8,355 nt of DNA from an uncultured Eubacteriales bacterium. GTDB taxonomy: Bacteria > Bacillota > Clostridia > Tissierellales > Peptoniphilaceae. The number at the start of each line of letters is the position of its first letter. Position 1 is the stretch's first letter. Position numbers and translations under genes: made by a program. The notes below the pieces were generated by a model. That model saw nothing but the letters and a program-made list of their open reading frames with translations. It had not been told where the DNA came from and ran no database searches. Where the stretch lies: assembly GCA_900539725.1 (NCBI GenBank), contig UQDI01000039.1:1-8355 (forward strand), given 5' to 3'. Below, one piece after another: positions 6,317 to 8,355 of this stretch.

Positions 6317-6324
6317 TCTCCTTT
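6317..6324 (-). promoter_or_regulatory. Ribosome binding site deciding the acr3 start
   Basis: The minus strand reads AAAGGAGA, with five bases between GGAG and ATG at 6312. This favours the 348-residue protein over the version extended to 6390. Confidence 0.8.
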
Positions 6325-6358
6325 AAATTTAATTATTTTAGCGCATTTTGCCATATCA

Positions 6359-6391
6359 GATGCGTTCACTTCCGCGCGAAAAGCGCGCATC
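6359..6391. repeat. G+C-rich competing hairpins in the arsR-acr3 gap
   Basis: GATGCG (6359-6364) pairs with CGCATC (6386-6391). CGCGC (6373-6377) pairs with GCGCG (6383-6387) around a GAAAA loop. The two stems share bases 6386-6387, so they exclude each other. No T-run follows on the minus strand, so this is not an ordinary terminator. It may tune transcript levels between arsR and acr3, or be a remnant of older DNA. Confidence 0.4.
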
Positions 6392-6438
6392 CATTAGCAT
6401 TTATTAGCTTAATACATTCAAAAACTTATATAGATATA

Positions 6439-6762
6439 TTAGTAATCAAGCTTCTCCTCGCTGTGACAGATGCAATCAGGCTTGTCACTAAAGATGTACT
6501 CAAGCTGCTCAAGGAAGTGCTCAAGCGCCTTTTTGTTCAGCGTGTAGTAAGTGTTCTTGCCCTCGCGTCGGCTCTTGACAAGCTTTGCCTCCTCAAGCTT
6601 TTTCATGTCACTCGACAAAGTCGGCTGAGTGATGTCAAACTTTTCAAGAATCTCACAAGCGCATAGCTCGCCGCAAGATAGCATGTCAACAATCTTTAGC
6701 CTCTTTTGATCCGATATCGCCTTAAGCTTTTTAGAAATAGATTCATAAATATTTTCAACCAT
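6439..6762 (-). CDS. arsR: ArsR/SmtB-family arsenite-responsive repressor
   Basis: ArsR is the winged-helix repressor that leaves DNA when it binds As(III) or Sb(III). The 107-residue protein has SDQKRLKIVDML at about 17-28 and LSCGELCACEIL at 28-39, whose CxC (Cys34, Cys36) matches the Cys32/Cys34 sensor of E. coli ArsR; Cys30 is nearby. The recognition helix is in DITQPTLSSDMKKL (about 43-56), and the wing is SRREGKNTYYTL. A C-terminal DCICH adds Cys97, Cys99 and His100, possible extra ligands. The frame extends to a GTG at 6771, but that overlaps the ribosome site; the ATG at 6762 has AAAGGAG eight bases ahead. It heads the arsenic operon. Its G+C content is much higher than that of acr3-arsDAC and resembles the flanking genes. 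Confidence 0.93.
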   Translation of the reverse strand: MVENIYESISKKLKAISDQKRLKIVDMLSCGELCACEILEKFDITQPTLSSDMKKLEEAKLVKSRREGKNTYYTLNKKALEHFLEQLEYIFSDKPDCICHSEEKLDY

Positions 6763-6770
6763 ATCTTTCA

Positions 6771-6777
6771 CTCCTTT
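6771..6777 (-). promoter_or_regulatory. Ribosome binding site deciding the arsR start
   Basis: On the minus strand AAAGGAG lies eight bases before ATG at 6762. The GTG at 6771-6769 begins with the last G of this site, so it is not a usable start. Confidence 0.75.
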
Positions 6778-6792
6778 CTTCTCTCTAAATCA

Positions 6793-6821
6793 ATACTAAC
6801 ATACATATAGAAAAAAGTCAA
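6793..6821 (-). promoter_or_regulatory. Promoter of the arsenic operon (arsR)
   Basis: On the minus strand TTGACT (6816-6821), a 17-bp spacer and TAGTAT (6793-6798) with an upstream TG form an extended promoter. Transcription would start near 6786. The spacer contains ATATAGAA (6805-6812, plus strand), identical to the half-site of the inverted repeat at 6836-6859, so ArsR probably acts here. Confidence 0.72.
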
Positions 6822-6835
6822 TATGTTTTCGCAAA

Positions 6836-6859
6836 ATATATAGAATTTTTTCTATATAT
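6836..6859. promoter_or_regulatory. Candidate ArsR operator, perfect 10-bp inverted repeat
   Basis: ATATATAGAA (6836-6845) and TTCTATATAT (6850-6859) are perfect inverted copies around TTTT. A/T-rich dyads of this size are typical ArsR/SmtB targets. It lies about 15 bp upstream of the arsR -35 and about 20 bp upstream of the first divergent promoter's -35, so it could affect both directions. ArsR binding is inferred. It could also fold as a hairpin in RNA, but no transcript is expected here. Confidence 0.55.
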
Positions 6860-6877
6860 GTGCTCCAAAGAGGAGAA

Positions 6878-6906
6878 TTTACACACGCATTAAATTTCTT
6901 TATAAT
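6878..6906 (+). promoter_or_regulatory. Distal promoter of the exported stalk-protein gene
   Basis: TTTACA (6878-6883), 17 bp and a perfect TATAAT (6901-6906) point toward the gene at 7010. The transcript would carry a leader of nearly 100 bases. It diverges from the arsR promoter. Confidence 0.55.
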
Positions 6907-6949
6907 AGATGGGCTTGGTATAGATATTATTTATAGCAATAGCTAAGAA

Positions 6950-6978
6950 TTGTATTTAATCCATTTTCATGGTACAAT
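6950..6978 (+). promoter_or_regulatory. Proximal promoter of the exported stalk-protein gene
   Basis: TTGTAT (6950-6955), 17 bp and TACAAT (6973-6978) lie just upstream of the gene, with a start near 6985. The two boxes sit in inverted copies AATTGTA (6948-6954) and TACAATT (6973-6979). Just downstream, ATAGA-AAA-TCTAT (6984-6996) resembles the ArsR-like half-sites near arsR. AGGAG (6998-7002) precedes the ATG by seven bases. Confidence 0.55.
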
Positions 6979-7009
6979 TGTTTATAGAAAATCTATTAGG
7001 AGATAAAAA

Positions 7010-8293
7010 ATGAAGAAGAAATTAATCATTTTACTAGCATTTATCATGCTCTTTAGCGTTGATGCTAAGGCATTTTTCGGGGACTATGGTGATGTTAAAG
7101 ACGTAATCGCAAGTAAGAGCGTGCAAAAAATGCGTGTCGATGGCAAGCCCATAAACATAGACGGCTACAACATCAAAGGCAATAACTACTACAAGCTGCG
7201 CGACATTGCCGTGATTCTTAGTGAGACTGAGAAGGCTTTCGACGTTGACTACAATCACGAGGACGATCAAGTGATCATAATGAGGAACAAGCCGTACAGC
7301 ATGGCTGGCAGCGGTCTTTCAAGGATTACTAAGGCTAAGGCGAAGGGCAAGCTTAAGCTCGCGGGCTTTTATTTGGACGAGGAAGAGCTAAGAATTTCAA
7401 GTGTTAATATACTTGGCAGCAATTACTTAAAACTTCGTGATCTAGCGTCTTTCATCGGTTTTTCTGTGGAGTATAACGCTAAGAATGATGAAATACTTAT
7501 CTACACTAAGGACCATGAAGCTCCAGATCTAGGCCAAGACAGTGACTTTGACGACGCTAGCGCTCTTGGACCAGTTACTCTTGACGATATAAGGGCGCTA
7601 AATGATACTATATCTGGTGACTACAAGCTTGAGATTGAGGAAGGAGCTGGACTTAAGTTTTATACGACTATAGATGGAAAGAGAGAAAGATTTTACTTAG
7701 GTGATTACTACGCTAATTTCGCTCACAATAGCTTAAAAGGCGCTCCTGTTGAAGAAAATTTTGCTAATGCAAATTATTTTTCAAGAGCATATGCGATTTT
7801 CGTAAAAGATTTACGTGCAAAAATCGACAGAGCGGGTGGAAGCAATTTGAAGGCGGCTTTACCAGTATATAACTACGTTTTCTTCCTAAAACCTGATGGA
7901 AGTCAAGGCTCGCAAATGCCTGAAAACCTAGATACAATAAAGACGACTATTTACTCATATAAATTACTAAATGCTTTAAGCGCAAAGACTTCTTTGGGTG
8001 AGGACGTTCCGCTACAGTTTGCGGATTATAATGCTATAGGAGTGCCATATCCAGAGCTTCAAAAAAGCAGAGCTCGTAATAAAGTTCATTACGCTTATGA
8101 TTATGACTATAATAATATTGAATTGGGAAAGGCTAATCCGTTTTTTGTGAATAGTAGTGGCGAAAAATACCCTATTTATAATGCATATACTTCTGAATTT
8201 ATAGATGCATCTCACGATGACAATGTTTTTGTGATAGAGTATAGTATGAGCGGCATTAAAGGCAAGATACTTGTTTACTTACTAAATCAATAG
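7010..8293 (+). CDS. Exported protein, two copper-amine-oxidase-like stalk repeats, unknown C-terminal domain
   Basis: This 427-residue protein begins with a signal peptide: KKK at 2-4, a hydrophobic core to about 16, and likely cleavage after AKA near 19-21. Two related repeats follow, at about 42-92 and 115-167. Each has an N-(I/L)-x-G-(N/S)-N-Y-x-KLRD-(I/L)-A core and ends in a strand such as QVIIM or EILIY. This is the pattern of the 'copper amine oxidase N-terminal' stalk domain, common in secreted Firmicute proteins; despite the name it does not imply oxidase activity. After an acidic linker (about 168-187), residues 188-427 form a Tyr/Asn/Asp-rich domain I do not recognise, with DYDYNN near 364-369. 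There is no sortase motif, lipobox or second membrane segment, so it is probably secreted or held non-covalently. It diverges from arsR. Codon composition changes from G+C-richer to A/T-rich partway through. Confidence 0.8.
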   Translation: MKKKLIILLAFIMLFSVDAKAFFGDYGDVKDVIASKSVQKMRVDGKPINIDGYNIKGNNYYKLRDIAVILSETEKAFDVDYNHEDDQVIIMRNKPYSMAGSGLSRITKAKAKGKLKLAGFYLDEEELRISSVNILGSNYLKLRDLASFIGFSVEYNAKNDEILIYTKDHEAPDLGQDSDFDDASALGPVTLDDIRALNDTISGDYKLEIEEGAGLKFYTTIDGKRERFYLGDYYANFAHNSLKGAPVEENFANANYFSRAYAIFVKDLRAKIDRAGGSNLKAALPVYNYVFFLKPDGSQGSQMPENLDTIKTTIYSYKLLNALSAKTSLGEDVPLQFADYNAIGVPYPELQKSRARNKVHYAYDYDYNNIELGKANPFFVNSSGEKYPIYNAYTSEFIDASHDDNVFVIEYSMSGIKGKILVYLLNQ

Positions 8294-8308
8294 TTTTTTA
8301 GGCTGTAT

Positions 8309-8348
8309 AATATCTATTGGGGAGTAAAACCTCAATAGATATTTTTTT
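8309..8348 (+). terminator. Rho-independent terminator after the exported-protein gene
   Basis: A 14-bp stem (8309-8322 with 8330-8343, one G-T wobble) closes an AGTAAAA loop and is followed directly by a T-run to 8348. It begins 15 bases after the stop codon and is a strong intrinsic terminator. Confidence 0.92.
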
Positions 8349-8355
8349 GATAAAA

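Noticed and set aside
6274..6666. 130-codon plus-strand open frame across the arsR-acr3 junction
   Set aside because: It is antisense to arsR and acr3, has no ribosome site, and its product resembles nothing; it is a shadow of arsR.

Overview
The window looks like chromosomal DNA of a low-G+C Gram-positive bacterium, most likely a clostridial-type Firmicute. The reasons are A/T-rich intergenic DNA, strong AGGAGG-like ribosome sites, short leaders behind consensus sigma-A promoters, a clostridial-type ArsC (CX3C-P resolving loop), and an exported protein with copper-amine-oxidase-like 'stalk' repeats. I cannot name the genus. There are no RNA genes, IS elements or CRISPR arrays that I can support.

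Layout. (1) 81-641, minus strand: a complete type II toxin-antitoxin operon (yefM antitoxin, then yoeB toxin, 4-nt overlap), with a near-consensus promoter whose -10 lies inside a TGTACA-type operator. (2) 662-1381, minus: a HAD-superfamily hydrolase of the YjjG/YfnB nucleotidase type. It diverges from (3) 1481-2386, plus: a radical SAM protein with an unusual CX4CX2C cluster motif. The two share a compact divergent promoter region. (4) 2454-2485: a strong bidirectional terminator separating the radical SAM gene from the convergent arsenic locus. (5) 2553-6762, minus: a full arsenic resistance cluster in the order arsR - acr3 - arsD - arsA - arsC. ArsR senses As(III). ArsC reduces arsenate to arsenite. 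ArsD hands arsenite to the ArsA ATPase, and Acr3 exports it. (6) 6793-7003: the divergent control region, with the arsR promoter, a perfect 10-bp inverted repeat upstream of it, and two tandem promoters facing the other way. (7) 7010-8293, plus: an exported protein with two stalk repeats and an unrecognised C-terminal domain, closed by a strong terminator at 8309-8348.

Three start sites are moved inward from the longest reading frame because a good ribosome site and family alignment favour the internal ATG (acr3, arsD, arsR). The yefM start is moved because the longest frame would begin inside its own promoter.

The most interesting points are these. A base-composition break falls between arsR (G+C-rich like the flanking genes) and acr3-arsDAC (A/T-rich), suggesting a transplanted efflux module under a resident regulator. 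A cysteine-rich tail (CGNSCC) lies in the +1 frame right after the arsC stop. ArsD has five vicinal cysteine pairs. The radical SAM cluster motif has non-standard spacing. ArsR-like half-sites recur through the divergent region, including one in the leader of the exported-protein gene. I see no clearly undescribed system; the arsenic locus is a known type with unusual details.
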